Assembly (NCBI RefSeq): GCF_900544955.1 | Contig: NZ_UQXD01000004.1 | Span: 30,423 to 94,422, forward strand | Origin: an uncultured Oscillibacter sp. | GTDB taxonomy: Bacteria; Bacillota; Clostridia; Oscillospirales; Oscillospiraceae | Direction of reading: 5' to 3' | DNA: 64,000 nt | Shown: positions 33,243 to 41,863 of the stretch, in pieces | Position numbering within the stretch: the first letter of the stretch is position 1 | Layout: each line of letters begins with the position of its first letter | Made by a program: the position numbers and the translations under genes | Notes under the pieces: model-generated | Databases searched by the model: none | What the model was told of the DNA's origin: nothing | The model's input: the letters and a program-made list of their open reading frames with translations, nothing else

Positions 33243-33316
33243 TGGCAGCGGGTGAAGGATTCGAACCCTCACATACAGAGTCAGAGTCTGCTGTGCTACC
33301 TTTACACAAACCCGCT
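33243..33316 (-). tRNA. tRNA-Gln (anticodon CUG), island attachment site
   Basis: 74 nt with encoded CCA. Acceptor AGCGGGT/ACCCGCT; D-arm GTGT/GCAC around AAAGGTA; anticodon stem GCAGA/TCTGT with loop CTCTGAC, giving anticodon CTG; T-arm GAGGG-TTCGAAT-CCTTC. All arms pair, so the gene looks functional despite integration, because the element restored the 3' end. The last 23 nt form the attR core. Confidence 0.95.
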
Positions 33317-33399
33317 ATATCCGTTCGCCGCAGCGAACAGATATTATTATACAGAAGAGAGGATTTTTGTCAATAGGTTTTCGGAAATTTTTTTCTTTT

Positions 33400-35778
33400 T
33401 CAGCGGCGGCCGCCGAAAAGGCCTCGCAAAAAGCCGCCTTTCCCGCTCTTTCCGCCCTTTTCCTCCGGTCCCTTCTGCTGGCGCAGCCGGGCCACGCACT
33501 CCGCCGCGTCCTCATACTCCTGGTCGGCCGCCGCCTGGTAGAGCGCGATGGCCTTTTCGAGGTCCTGCTCCACGCCCTTGCCGTGCTCGTAACACCAGGC
33601 CAGGTTGTACTGGGCCCGGGGATGCTCCTGCTCCACTGCCCGGCGGTACCAGGCCACCGCCTCCTTCCAGTCCTGCTTCACGCCCACGCCGGTCTCGTAG
33701 AGATAGCCCAGGTTGCAGGCCGCTCCCCGGTCGCCGTTCTCGGCGGCCTCCCGGTACAGCCGGGCGGCCTTCTCCACGTCTTTCTCCACGCCGTTGCCAA
33801 ACTCGCAGCACACGCCGAAGTTGCACTGGGCCCGGGCATAGCCCTGCTCCGCCGCGGCCTGATACCACTTGGCGGCCTGCTCCCAGCTCTGCTCCACCCC
33901 GCGGCCGGACTCGTAGAGGTAGCCCAGATTGCACTGGGCCGCCGGATCGCCCTTCTCCGCCGCCTGGCGGTACAGCTCCGCCGCCCGGACGATGTCCTCC
34001 TCCGTGCCCTCGCCGTGCTCGCAGCACACGCCCAGATTGCACATGGCGGCGGGGTAGCCCTGTTCGGCGGCCTTTTCATACCACTGGACCGCCGTGGGCC
34101 AATCCTGCTCCACGCCCCGGCCCCGCTTGTAGCACACGCCCAGGCAGAACATCCCGCGGGGGTCCCCCTGGTCCGCCGCTTTGCGGTACCAGTGAACCGC
34201 CCGGGTGTCGCTCTGCTCCACGCCTTTGCCGTACTCATAGCACCAGGCCAGGTTGCACTGGGCCCGGGGCATTCCCTGCTGGGCGGCGGCGCTGTACCAC
34301 TTCACCGCCTGCTCCCAGCTCTGCTCCACCCCCTGGCCGATCTCGTAGAGATAGCCCAGGTTGCACTGGCCCGGGGCATTCCCCGCCTCTGCGGCCTTCC
34401 GGTACAGCCGGGCGGCCTCCTGAATGTCCTGGGCCACGCCCTCGCCCCGCTCGTAGCACACGCCCAGATCGCACATGGCGGGGACGGAGCCGGCCTCCGC
34501 CGCCCGGGTATACCACCGGACCGCCTCCTCCGCGTTCTGCTCCACGCCCAGGCCGTAATCATAGGCCCTGGCCACGCTGAACAGTCCCCGGGGGTCCCCC
34601 TGGTCCGCCGCCTTGCGGTACCAGGAGAGGGCGGTCTCCAAATTCTTCTCCACGCCCTTGCCGTGCTCGTGGCACCAGGCCAGGTTGCACTGGCCCCGGG
34701 GGAGGTTCCGCTCCGCGGCCACGGCGTACCACTTCACCGCCTCCTCCCAGCTCTGCTCCACGCCCACGCCGCTCTCGTAGAGATAGCCCAGGCAGCAGGC
34801 GCCGTCCTCGTCGCCGTGGTCGGCGGCCCTGCGGTACCAGGCCGCTGCCTCCTCCTTGTTCACCGGCACGCCCCGGCCCCGCTCGCAGCAAAGGCCGGTG
34901 CACAGCTCGCCCCGGGGATACTCCTGATCCGCCGCGGCCCGGTACAGCTTGGCGGCGGCGGCATAGTCCTGCTCCACGCCCTTGCCGTACTCATAGCACC
35001 AGGCCAGATTGCACTGGGCCCGGGGATAGTCCTGCTCCGCGGAGGCGCGGTACCACTTCACCGCCTCCTCCCAGCTCTGCTCCACGCCCCGGCCCGCCTC
35101 ATAGCAAAAGCCGATACAGCACTGGCCCGGGGCATGGCCCTGGTCGGCGGCGGACTGATACCACTTCACCGCCTTCTCCAAATCCTCCGGCACGCCGGTG
35201 CCGAACTCAAAGCAGCGGCCCAGCTCCGTCTGGGCGCCTGGATAGCCCAGCCAGGCGGCGGACTGATACCAGCGGGCCGCCTCGCCATCGTTCTGTTCCA
35301 CGCCGGCCCCCCGGCGGTAGGCCTCCCCCAGCAGGAACTGCGCCCGGGGAAAGCCCTCCTCCGCCCCCTTGCGGAAGCACTCCAGGGCCTTGGCCTCATC
35401 CTTCTCCACGCCGATGCCGTATGTATAGCAGTAGCCCAGGTTCGTCAGGGCGGGCATATACTCCCGGGCCGCCGCCTGGGCGTACAGCAGCACCGCCTGG
35501 CGGGGGTCCGCCGGAACGCCGATGCCGCTTTCAAAGCACCAGCCCAGGTTGGTCAGGCCCAGGGGATCGTCCATGGCCGCCGCCCGCTGGTAGCAGGCCA
35601 GGGCGTCCGTCTTCCGCTCCTCGTCCACCGCCCGGTTGCCTAAGGCAACCCAGTCTCCGGCGGTCAGCTCCTCCTCGTCCAGGGCGAGGAAAAAGGTCCC
35701 CCCGCAGCGGGGGCATACATCCGGCTCCTCCTCGGCCACAAAGCCGCAGTCCGTATTCTCACAGCGATAGAATTCCAT
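33400..35778 (-). CDS. Sel1-like repeat protein with N-terminal zinc ribbon
   Basis: 792 residues from ATG 35778, behind GGAGGTCACC. Residues about 5-30 hold a CxxxxC...CPRCGG zinc-ribbon (YRCENTDCGF then CPRCGGTFF). The rest is about 20 consecutive 36-residue Sel1 repeats of the form A-x-x-W-Y-R-x-A-A-D-Q-G-x-x-x-A-Q-C-N-L-G. No signal peptide, so cytoplasmic. Sel1 solenoids are protein-interaction scaffolds; the partner is unknown. The tail is basic and Gly-rich (EEKGGKSGKGGFLRGLFGGRR, last residues). Internal repetition makes assembly or recombination changes in repeat number likely. Confidence 0.9.
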   Translation of the reverse strand: MEFYRCENTDCGFVAEEEPDVCPRCGGTFFLALDEEELTAGDWVALGNRAVDEERKTDALACYQRAAAMDDPLGLTNLGWCFESGIGVPADPRQAVLLYAQAAAREYMPALTNLGYCYTYGIGVEKDEAKALECFRKGAEEGFPRAQFLLGEAYRRGAGVEQNDGEAARWYQSAAWLGYPGAQTELGRCFEFGTGVPEDLEKAVKWYQSAADQGHAPGQCCIGFCYEAGRGVEQSWEEAVKWYRASAEQDYPRAQCNLAWCYEYGKGVEQDYAAAAKLYRAAADQEYPRGELCTGLCCERGRGVPVNKEEAAAWYRRAADHGDEDGACCLGYLYESGVGVEQSWEEAVKWYAVAAERNLPRGQCNLAWCHEHGKGVEKNLETALSWYRKAADQGDPRGLFSVARAYDYGLGVEQNAEEAVRWYTRAAEAGSVPAMCDLGVCYERGEGVAQDIQEAARLYRKAAEAGNAPGQCNLGYLYEIGQGVEQSWEQAVKWYSAAAQQGMPRAQCNLAWCYEYGKGVEQSDTRAVHWYRKAADQGDPRGMFCLGVCYKRGRGVEQDWPTAVQWYEKAAEQGYPAAMCNLGVCCEHGEGTEEDIVRAAELYRQAAEKGDPAAQCNLGYLYESGRGVEQSWEQAAKWYQAAAEQGYARAQCNFGVCCEFGNGVEKDVEKAARLYREAAENGDRGAACNLGYLYETGVGVKQDWKEAVAWYRRAVEQEHPRAQYNLAWCYEHGKGVEQDLEKAIALYQAAADQEYEDAAECVARLRQQKGPEEKGGKSGKGGFLRGLFGGRR

Positions 35779-35790
35779 GGTGACCTCCAA

Positions 35791-36660
35791 TCAAGTCTCC
35801 GGGCCGTCCCACAGGGCGGCGCCGTCGTAGTATTCTAAAAAGGAACGGGCCCGGCCACGGTACTTGAAACCGGGAAAGGTGTCCAGCTGGACGCCGTGGA
35901 TGGCCCGGAAAATGCTCTTTTCGATGTTGGGATTCGTCTCTCTCAGCTCCCGCAGCAGCACCTTCATCTCCTGGCGCTTGCTCTCCCCCACCCCGTCGCC
36001 GGAGGCGTCCCGGGCCTCGGTGAAGCGGCAGGCACACTGGAGGAAGCGGAGGCCGTTGTACCGCTTCCAGGCCAGGATGGCGTCCTCGTGCACGCAGTAC
36101 AGGGGGCGGATCAGCTCCATCCCCGGGAAATTTTTACTGTGGAGCTTGGGTGGCATGGCCTGGAGCTGGGCGCCGTAAAACAATCCCAGCAGCGTGGTCT
36201 CCACCACGTCGGAAAAATGGTGGCCCAGGGCAATCTTGCCGCACCCCAGCTCCCGGGCCTTGGCGTAGAGGCAGCCCCGCCGCATCCGGGCGCAGAGGTA
36301 GCAGGGGTTTTTGTCCACCTGGGTGGTCACGGCGAAGATGTCGCTCTCAAACACGGTGAGGGGAATGCCCAGCGCCGCGGCGTTGGCCTGGAGCAGCGCC
36401 CGGTTCTCCGGGCTGTACCCCGGGTCCATGGCCAGGAAGACCAGCTCAAAGGGCTGGTCCGTGTGCTTTTGCAGCTCCTGCATCAGCTTTGCCAGCACCA
36501 TGGAGTCCTTGCCGCCGGAGATGCACACGGCGATGCGGTCGCCGGGGGACACCAGAGCGTACCGCTTCACGGCGGCGATGAAGGGGTTCCACAGCGTCTT
36601 GCGGTAGGTTTTGATGAGACTGCGCTCGGCCGTCTCCTGGGCCGTCAGTTCACGGGACAT
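35791..36660 (-). CDS. ttcA: PP-loop ATPase of the TtcA family (tRNA 2-thiolation)
   Basis: 289 residues; ATG 36660 behind GGAGGTCTGT. N-type ATP pyrophosphatase PP-loop SGGKDSMVL near residue 50, then CYLCARMRRG and a later C-x-C (LQCACRF) that match the cysteine motifs of TtcA, which binds a [4Fe-4S] cluster and thiolates C32 of some tRNAs. GHHFSDVVETTLLGL is the family helix. It is 12 bp upstream of the Sel1 gene and follows cls on the same strand. Confidence 0.85.
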   Translation of the reverse strand: MSRELTAQETAERSLIKTYRKTLWNPFIAAVKRYALVSPGDRIAVCISGGKDSMVLAKLMQELQKHTDQPFELVFLAMDPGYSPENRALLQANAAALGIPLTVFESDIFAVTTQVDKNPCYLCARMRRGCLYAKARELGCGKIALGHHFSDVVETTLLGLFYGAQLQAMPPKLHSKNFPGMELIRPLYCVHEDAILAWKRYNGLRFLQCACRFTEARDASGDGVGESKRQEMKVLLRELRETNPNIEKSIFRAIHGVQLDTFPGFKYRGRARSFLEYYDGAALWDGPET

Positions 36661-36742
36661 ACAGACCTCCGGGTATCTACAAAGTCATCCCGCCCCCGCG
36701 CAGGCGCGGAAAGGGCGGCGGGGGCCTCCAGCCCCCCAAAGC

Positions 36743-38305
36743 TCACAGCCAGATCGCCCCCAGGCGCAGAACGGAGGCGAAGGTGCGGCGGAGCCAGGGG
36801 CGCCGGTTCCACTCCTCCAGGGTGTAGAGGCTGCTCTGGGCCATGATGTCGTCCATGTCCTCCAGCAGCTCCTCCACCACCGGCATATGATACAGCATCA
36901 CCGCGCATTCGTAGTGCAGCTGAAAGGTGCGGTAATCCATGTTGGTGCTGCCGATGAGGGCCGCCTCCCGGTCCACCATCACGCTCTTGGCGTGGAGGAA
37001 GCCGGGGGAATAGCGGTAGATTTTCACCCCGTGGGCCAGCAGCTCGCCCCAGTAGGTCTCCGCCACCATGTAGGCAAACTTCTTGTCCGGCACCGCGGGA
37101 ACCAGCAGCCGCACGTCCACGCCGGAGTCCGCCGCGATGCACAGCGCCTGCTGCATGGAGGATTCCACCGCGTAGTAGGGCGTGGTGAGGTAGAGCATCC
37201 GCCGGGCGGAGGCGATGAGCTGGAGGTAGACCTCCTCAATGGGGTTGTCCGGGTTGTTCAGCGGCCCGTCGGTGAAGGGCTGGCAGTAGCCGGGGGTGGC
37301 GGGGGCCTCCTGCCGGGGGCGGTAGTAGTCGTCCTCGTTGGGCAGCGTCCGGCCCATCATCTTCCACATCTGGATGAACTGGGCGGCAAAGCCCCAGGCT
37401 CCCTCCCCCTCGATCCGCACGCCGCTGTCCTTCCAGTGGCCGAAGCGGACGATGAGGTTGGCGTACTCGTCGGCGATGTTGATGCCGCCGGTGTAGGCGG
37501 TGTAGCCATCGATGACGGCGATCTTCCGGTGGTCCCGGTAGTTGAAGTAGATGCGGTTGACGTAGCGGTGGACCGGGTTGAACACCTCCACCTCGATGCC
37601 CGCGTTTTGGATGGCCTGGAAGGTGTCGTCGGAGAGGCGGGTCAGGTTGCCGAAGTCATCGAAGATGAGGCACACCTCCACCCCGGCGGCCACCCGCTCC
37701 CGCAGAACGGCGAACAACCGGTCCCACACCTGGCCCTCCGCCAGAATATAGTATTCCAGGAAGATATAGACCTCCGCCTTGGAGAGGTGGTCGATCAAAT
37801 CGTTCAAAAAGGCGGCCCCGTCCCCGAAATAGTGGGCGTCGGTGTTCCGGTGGAGGAGGAAGCCCCGCTTCTGGAGATAGCCCGCCAGCCGTCCCCAGAC
37901 CGGGGAGCGGTGGCGCAGGCGGCTCAAATCGGCGTCGCTGGCCATCCGCTGGCTCTCCCGCTCGGGAATGGGGGGAATCTTCCGCAGGCTCAGGCTCTTG
38001 GCCTGGTGGGTGCCGCCCCACAGGCAGAAGAGGATCATGCCGGACACCGGCAGGGCCAGCAGCAGGCACATCCACACCAGCTTGTAGGAGGGGCTGCCCG
38101 CCCGCTGATACACCCGGATGGCCACGATGGCGCCGGCGATCTCCAGCAGGGCGTAGACATAGCTGGCCTTCTCCCGGAGGAAGTGGGTCAGCAGCAGCGT
38201 AGTGGCGATTTGGGCGATAACCGTCAGGACGCACAGGGAGATGCTGGTGAAGGCGGAAATCCGCCGCTCAATCCGCTCTGTAGGCCGCGGCAGGTTTTTA
38301 TGCAT
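36743..38305 (-). CDS. cls: Cardiolipin synthase
   Basis: 520 residues. Two N-terminal membrane helices (about 15-35 and 45-65) and a third hydrophobic stretch, then two phospholipase-D motifs: HRKIAVIDG near residue 250 and HAKSVMVDR near 430, each with the H-x-K-x4-D signature. The length and layout fit bacterial ClsA-type enzymes, which condense two phosphatidylglycerols into cardiolipin at the membrane. GAGAGGTGACC precedes the ATG. Confidence 0.93.
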   Translation of the reverse strand: MHKNLPRPTERIERRISAFTSISLCVLTVIAQIATTLLLTHFLREKASYVYALLEIAGAIVAIRVYQRAGSPSYKLVWMCLLLALPVSGMILFCLWGGTHQAKSLSLRKIPPIPERESQRMASDADLSRLRHRSPVWGRLAGYLQKRGFLLHRNTDAHYFGDGAAFLNDLIDHLSKAEVYIFLEYYILAEGQVWDRLFAVLRERVAAGVEVCLIFDDFGNLTRLSDDTFQAIQNAGIEVEVFNPVHRYVNRIYFNYRDHRKIAVIDGYTAYTGGINIADEYANLIVRFGHWKDSGVRIEGEGAWGFAAQFIQMWKMMGRTLPNEDDYYRPRQEAPATPGYCQPFTDGPLNNPDNPIEEVYLQLIASARRMLYLTTPYYAVESSMQQALCIAADSGVDVRLLVPAVPDKKFAYMVAETYWGELLAHGVKIYRYSPGFLHAKSVMVDREAALIGSTNMDYRTFQLHYECAVMLYHMPVVEELLEDMDDIMAQSSLYTLEEWNRRPWLRRTFASVLRLGAIWL

Positions 38306-38401
38306 GGACGGTCACCTCTCTCACTCTCAGCAGTTTCGACAGCTTATCCTGGTATTATACCGGAAAGCCCCCGGTTGTTCAACTACGATTCTGTAACAAA
38401 T

Positions 38402-38424
38402 CAGCCCCGCCCAAGGGCGGGGCT
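38402..38424 (-). terminator. Terminator after pncB
   Basis: AGCCCCGCCC/GGGCGGGGCT stem with a minimal loop, followed on the minus strand by GATTTGTT. It lies 10 bp past the pncB stop. Confidence 0.6.
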
Positions 38425-38433
38425 GGGGGCGCG

Positions 38434-39882
38434 TCAGCGGGCTTGGTGCAGGAGGTCCTGCTTGATGTCCCACAGGCGCTGGGACAGATCCACATAGTAG
38501 TTGTGGGGATTTTCAAAGCGCTTCACCTCGTCCCAGAGGGTCTCCACCTGCTCCATGCAGTAGTCCTGGAGCTCCTGGAGGGAGGGCCGGCGGTACACCA
38601 GCTCCCCCGCCCGGAAGATCGGCACCTGGAGGGGCTTGGCGGTGAAGTTGGTAAAGGTCTTGCGCTTCCAGGTAGCCTGGGGGTCAAACAGCTCCAGGGG
38701 GGCGGTCTCGTCCACCGTCTCGTCCCACACGGCGATATAGTCCGCCTCCGCCTTCCCGGTGGCCTTGTCGAAGATGCGGTAGATCTTCTTGAAGTGGGGG
38801 TTGGTGATCTTGTCCACATTCTCGCTGACCTTGATCTTGGGGAGGATGTTCCCCGCCCCGTCCTCCACGGCGGAGAGCTTGTACACGCCGCCGAACACCG
38901 GCTGGCTGCTGGCGGTGATCATCCGCTCGCCCACGCCGAACATGTCCACCTGGGCACCCTGCAGCAGCAGGTCCCGGATGATGTACTCATCCAGGGAGTT
39001 GGAGGCGGAGATCCGGCACTCCGTCCACCCGGCCTCGTCCAGCATCCGCCGGGCCTCCCGGGTGAGGTAGGTGATGTCGCCGGAGTCCACCCGGATGCCG
39101 CACTTGGTGATGCCCAGGGGCCGCAGCACCTCGTTGAAGGCCCGGATGGCGTTGGGCACGCCGGATTTGAGCACGTTGTAGGTGTCCACCAGCAGCGTGG
39201 CGTTGGTGGGATAGACCTGGCAGTAGGCCTTGAAGGCCTCGTACTCCGAGTCGAACATCTGGACCCAGGAGTGGGCCATGGTGCCGCCGGCGGGGACCTG
39301 GTAGAGCTGGTCGGAGATGGTGCAGGCCGTGCCCTTGCACCCGCCGATAAAGGCCGCCCGGGCGCCGGAGATGGCGCCGTCGATGCCCTGGGCCCGGCGG
39401 GAGCCGAACTCCAGCACCGTCCGCCCCTGGGCCGCCCGGACGATGCGGTTGGCCTTGGTGGCAATGAGGCTCTGGTGGTTGATGGTCAGCAGGGTGAAGG
39501 TCTCGATGAGCTGGGCCTGGATGGCGGGGGCCCGCACCGTCACCACCGGCTCCCGGGGGAAGATGGGCGTCCCCTCCGGGATGGCCCAGATGTCCCCGGT
39601 GAAGCGGAAGTGCCGGAGATAGTCCAAAAAGCCCTCGGAGAAGAGGTGCTTATCCCGCAGGTAGGCGATGTCCGCCTCGTCGAAATGCAGGTCCTGGATA
39701 TACGCAATCAGCTGGTCCAGCCCGGCGCAGACGGCAAAGCCCCCCCGGTCCGGCACGTCCCGGAAAAACACGTCGAAATAGGTGATGCGGTCCTGATAGC
39801 CCGTCTGAAAATAGCCGTTGCCCATGGTCAGCTCGTAAAAATCACAGAGCATGGTCATGTTCAGTTTTTGTTCGGTATGCAT
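38434..39882 (-). CDS. pncB: Nicotinate phosphoribosyltransferase
   Basis: 482 residues; ATG 39882 behind GAGGTG. Starts MHTEQKLNMTMLCDFYELTMGNGYF, the type-II nicotinate phosphoribosyltransferase N-terminus with the TMxxFYELTM motif. It has the substrate region EFGSRRAQG and phosphate-binding segments (DSGDITYLTREAR, SNSLDEYIIRDLL). It makes nicotinate mononucleotide from nicotinate and PRPP in NAD salvage. NadD, which acts next, is encoded at 56631-57821. Single gene with its own terminator. Confidence 0.95.
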   Translation of the reverse strand: MHTEQKLNMTMLCDFYELTMGNGYFQTGYQDRITYFDVFFRDVPDRGGFAVCAGLDQLIAYIQDLHFDEADIAYLRDKHLFSEGFLDYLRHFRFTGDIWAIPEGTPIFPREPVVTVRAPAIQAQLIETFTLLTINHQSLIATKANRIVRAAQGRTVLEFGSRRAQGIDGAISGARAAFIGGCKGTACTISDQLYQVPAGGTMAHSWVQMFDSEYEAFKAYCQVYPTNATLLVDTYNVLKSGVPNAIRAFNEVLRPLGITKCGIRVDSGDITYLTREARRMLDEAGWTECRISASNSLDEYIIRDLLLQGAQVDMFGVGERMITASSQPVFGGVYKLSAVEDGAGNILPKIKVSENVDKITNPHFKKIYRIFDKATGKAEADYIAVWDETVDETAPLELFDPQATWKRKTFTNFTAKPLQVPIFRAGELVYRRPSLQELQDYCMEQVETLWDEVKRFENPHNYYVDLSQRLWDIKQDLLHQAR

Positions 39883-40069
39883 ACTACACCTCGAAAACCT
39901 TTGTAGAGTGTCTTGTCACTTGGCTTGATTATAGCCGCCCCTCCCCGGAAAAGCAATCGGTTTTCCAAGATTCTGTCAAATTTCTGTCAAATCTGGATTG
40001 ACAAGGCCGCCGCCCTCCCCTATGATGGGAGAAACAGGCGGCCCCCGCCGCCGGAAGGAGCGATTGCAC

Positions 40070-40909
40070 ATGAATGTGATCCTGGGCATTGACATCGGCG
40101 GCTCCACCACCAAGGTCGTGGGCCTGGGGGAGGACGGCGGCGTGGTCTCCATGCTGCGGGTCCGGGCGGAGGACCAGGTGACCAGCCTCTACGGCGCCCT
40201 GGGCAACTACCTCACCAGCAACGGCCTCACCCTGGAAGACGTGCGGCGGGTGGTGCTCACCGGCGTGGGCGCCAGCTTTGTGGAGGGGGACATCTTCGGC
40301 CTGCCCACCTGCAAGGTGGACGAGTTCTCCGCCAGCGGCACCGGCGCCCTGGCCCTGTCGGGACAGGAGGGCGCCGTGGTGGTGACCATGGGCACCGGCA
40401 CCGCCTTTTTGTATGCGGAGCGAAGCGGCGCCGTACGCCACCTGTGTGGCAGCGGCATCGGCGGCGGCACCCTGGGGGGGCTGTGCCGCAAGCTGGTGGG
40501 GATGGAGCGCTTCGGCCAGATCAAGCGGCTGGCGGAGCAGGGGGATTTGAGTCAGGTGGACCTGACCATCCGGGACATCACCCGCAACCCCGCCCCCACG
40601 CTGGACCCCACCCTCACCGCCGCCAACTTCGGCAACCTGGCGGAGGACGCCACCCCGGCGGACTTGGCCGCCGGCGCGGTGAACCTGGTGCTCCAGGCCA
40701 TCGGCACCATGACGGTGCTGGCCTGCGGGTGCTGCGGCACCCGGACGGTGGTGCTCACCGGGTCCATGACCACTCTCTCCCAGGTGGAGGCCAACTTCTC
40801 CAATTTTGAAAAGCTGTACGGCATCCGCTATATCATTCCCGAAAACGCCACCTTCGCCACCGCCATCGGCGCAGGGCTCTGCAGCCTCCAGAAACGGGCG
40901 GCGACGTGA
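40070..40909 (+). CDS. Type II pantothenate kinase
   Basis: 279 residues from ATG 40070 behind AAGGAG; a longer frame to 39998 lacks a ribosome site. ASKHA fold: phosphate-1 loop GIDIGGSTTKVVGL at residues 5-18, adenosine-region GTGTA and GIGGGTLGGLCRKL, and TGSMTTL near the C-terminus. This matches the Fumble/CoaW-type pantothenate kinase of Firmicutes, which starts coenzyme A synthesis and is usually not feedback-inhibited by CoA. It overlaps the next gene by one base. Confidence 0.85.
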   Translation: MNVILGIDIGGSTTKVVGLGEDGGVVSMLRVRAEDQVTSLYGALGNYLTSNGLTLEDVRRVVLTGVGASFVEGDIFGLPTCKVDEFSASGTGALALSGQEGAVVVTMGTGTAFLYAERSGAVRHLCGSGIGGGTLGGLCRKLVGMERFGQIKRLAEQGDLSQVDLTIRDITRNPAPTLDPTLTAANFGNLAEDATPADLAAGAVNLVLQAIGTMTVLACGCCGTRTVVLTGSMTTLSQVEANFSNFEKLYGIRYIIPENATFATAIGAGLCSLQKRAAT

Positions 40910-41301
40910 TGGACCTGGAGGCGCTGCGCCAGGCGGAGGCCTTCTTCTGCCAGTGGAAGCCGGAGCTGGTGCCGGTGGCCCGGGCCTTTCTGGACCGCTG
41001 TTTGGAGCGGTGGCCGGAGACGGCGGTGGTCACCCAGAAATCCCAGGTGGGGCTGCGGGACCCCCGGCCCTACTGCGCGCTGTGGCCCCCCACCCACGGG
41101 GGCTTTCGCCGCCGCCCCAGGGACTTCCTGGTGGTGAGCCTGTTTTTGCCGGAGCGGCTGGACAGCCCCCGGGTGGAGGCGGCGGTGGAGCCGTACCCCG
41201 GCCGGTGGACCACCCACCTGCTCCTCTCCGCCCCGGAGGAGGTGGACGAAGAGCTTCTGGAGTGGGTGGCCCAGGCCCGCCGCTTCCGCTGCGGCAGATG
41301 A
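40909..41301 (+). CDS. DUF5655-like protein of unknown function
   Basis: 130 residues from ATG 40909, overlapping the pantothenate kinase stop. The pattern FFCQWKPELVPVARAF, VTQKSQVGLRD..PYCALW and DFLVVSLFLPERLDSPRV resembles the DUF5655 domain (small alpha/beta proteins often found beside DNA-related genes), but I cannot be sure. Cytoplasmic. Probably co-transcribed with the kinase; no functional link is evident. Confidence 0.55.
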   Translation: MDLEALRQAEAFFCQWKPELVPVARAFLDRCLERWPETAVVTQKSQVGLRDPRPYCALWPPTHGGFRRRPRDFLVVSLFLPERLDSPRVEAAVEPYPGRWTTHLLLSAPEEVDEELLEWVAQARRFRCGR

Positions 41302-41304
41302 AGA

Positions 41305-41341
41305 AAGCCGCCCCCAGCGCCGATGGCGCCGGGGGCGGCTG
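41305..41341. terminator. Shared terminator of convergent genes
   Basis: AGCCGCCCCC-(a)-GCGCC/GGCGC-CGGGGGCGGCT, a GC-rich stem with a minus-strand CTTTCTTC tail. It lies between the DUF5655-like gene and the acidic zinc-ribbon gene. Confidence 0.7.
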
Positions 41342-41354
41342 TTCGTTGGGTCGG

Positions 41355-41783
41355 TTACTCCTCGTCCTCGGAGGGCTCCTCGTCCAGGCTGCTCAGGTCG
41401 AACTCCAGCTTCTCCCCGCAGTTGGGGCAGATCACCTGGCCGTCCTCCAGCACGGAGTCGTCGAAGTAGATGGTCTCCTCGCAGGTGGGGCAGGTGGTGG
41501 CGTAGCAGTCCTCGTCCTCGTCCAGATCGTCCTCGTAGTAGGCGTCCTCGTCCTCGTCGTCCTCGCCGAAGACCACGTCCTCCACGTCCTCCAGATCGTC
41601 GCTGACGGCGTCCAGGCCGTCGGCCAGCTCGCCCTGCTCGTCGTGGATGTCCTCCAGCTCCAGGGCGATGTCCTCCAGCACGTCGATGATGGCGGCAAGC
41701 AGCTTGCCCTCCTTCTTCTCGGTGTCCAGCTCCATGCCCTCGGCCAGGCCCTTCAGGTAGGCGACCTTCTCAGTGATTTCCAT
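41355..41783 (-). CDS. CD1247-type acidic protein with zinc ribbon
   Basis: 142 residues from ATG 41783 behind AAAGGAG. Helical N-terminus MEITEKVAYLKGLAEGMELD (a region shared by clostridial CD1247-like proteins), a strongly acidic middle with runs of Asp/Glu/Tyr, then a CPTCEETIYFDD...CPNCGEKLEF zinc ribbon. Role unknown. It sits directly downstream of efp on the same strand, 80 bp after it, behind a weak hairpin. That order is common in Clostridia and suggests a translation-linked function. Confidence 0.75.
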   Translation of the reverse strand: MEITEKVAYLKGLAEGMELDTEKKEGKLLAAIIDVLEDIALELEDIHDEQGELADGLDAVSDDLEDVEDVVFGEDDEDEDAYYEDDLDEDEDCYATTCPTCEETIYFDDSVLEDGQVICPNCGEKLEFDLSSLDEEPSEDEE

Positions 41784-41831
41784 AGCAGTAGCTCCTTTCG
41801 TCCTATAAAAGTAGCGGTTCGCAGTGATGGA

Positions 41832-41855
41832 AAGGGGGGACACCGTCCCCCCTTG
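41832..41855 (-). terminator. Hairpin between efp and downstream gene
   Basis: AAGGGGGGAC/GTCCCCCCTT dyad with CACC-type loop; the minus-strand tail TTTCC is weak. Probably partial termination after efp. Confidence 0.5.
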
Positions 41856-41863
41856 CTCCTCTT

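Larger units (their letters stand above)
7400..33265. mobile_element. tRNA-Gln genomic island (decayed integrative element, about 25.8 kb)
   Basis: The left end repeats the 3' end of the tRNA-Gln gene: 18 identical bases, TGGCAGCGGGTGAAGGAT, at 7400-7417 and 33243-33260, followed by CGAA on both sides. Just inside each end is a 25-bp block at 7546-7570 and 33171-33195 with 23 identical positions, built of tandem GGTAAGGGTCA units, as expected of integrase arm sites. The integrase gene lies next to the intact tRNA, the usual arrangement. Contents: a PII fragment, the Kdp/Ktr potassium system, a structured-RNA region, recombinase remnants and a secondary insertion. The integrase is dead, so the island is probably fixed. 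Confidence 0.75.
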
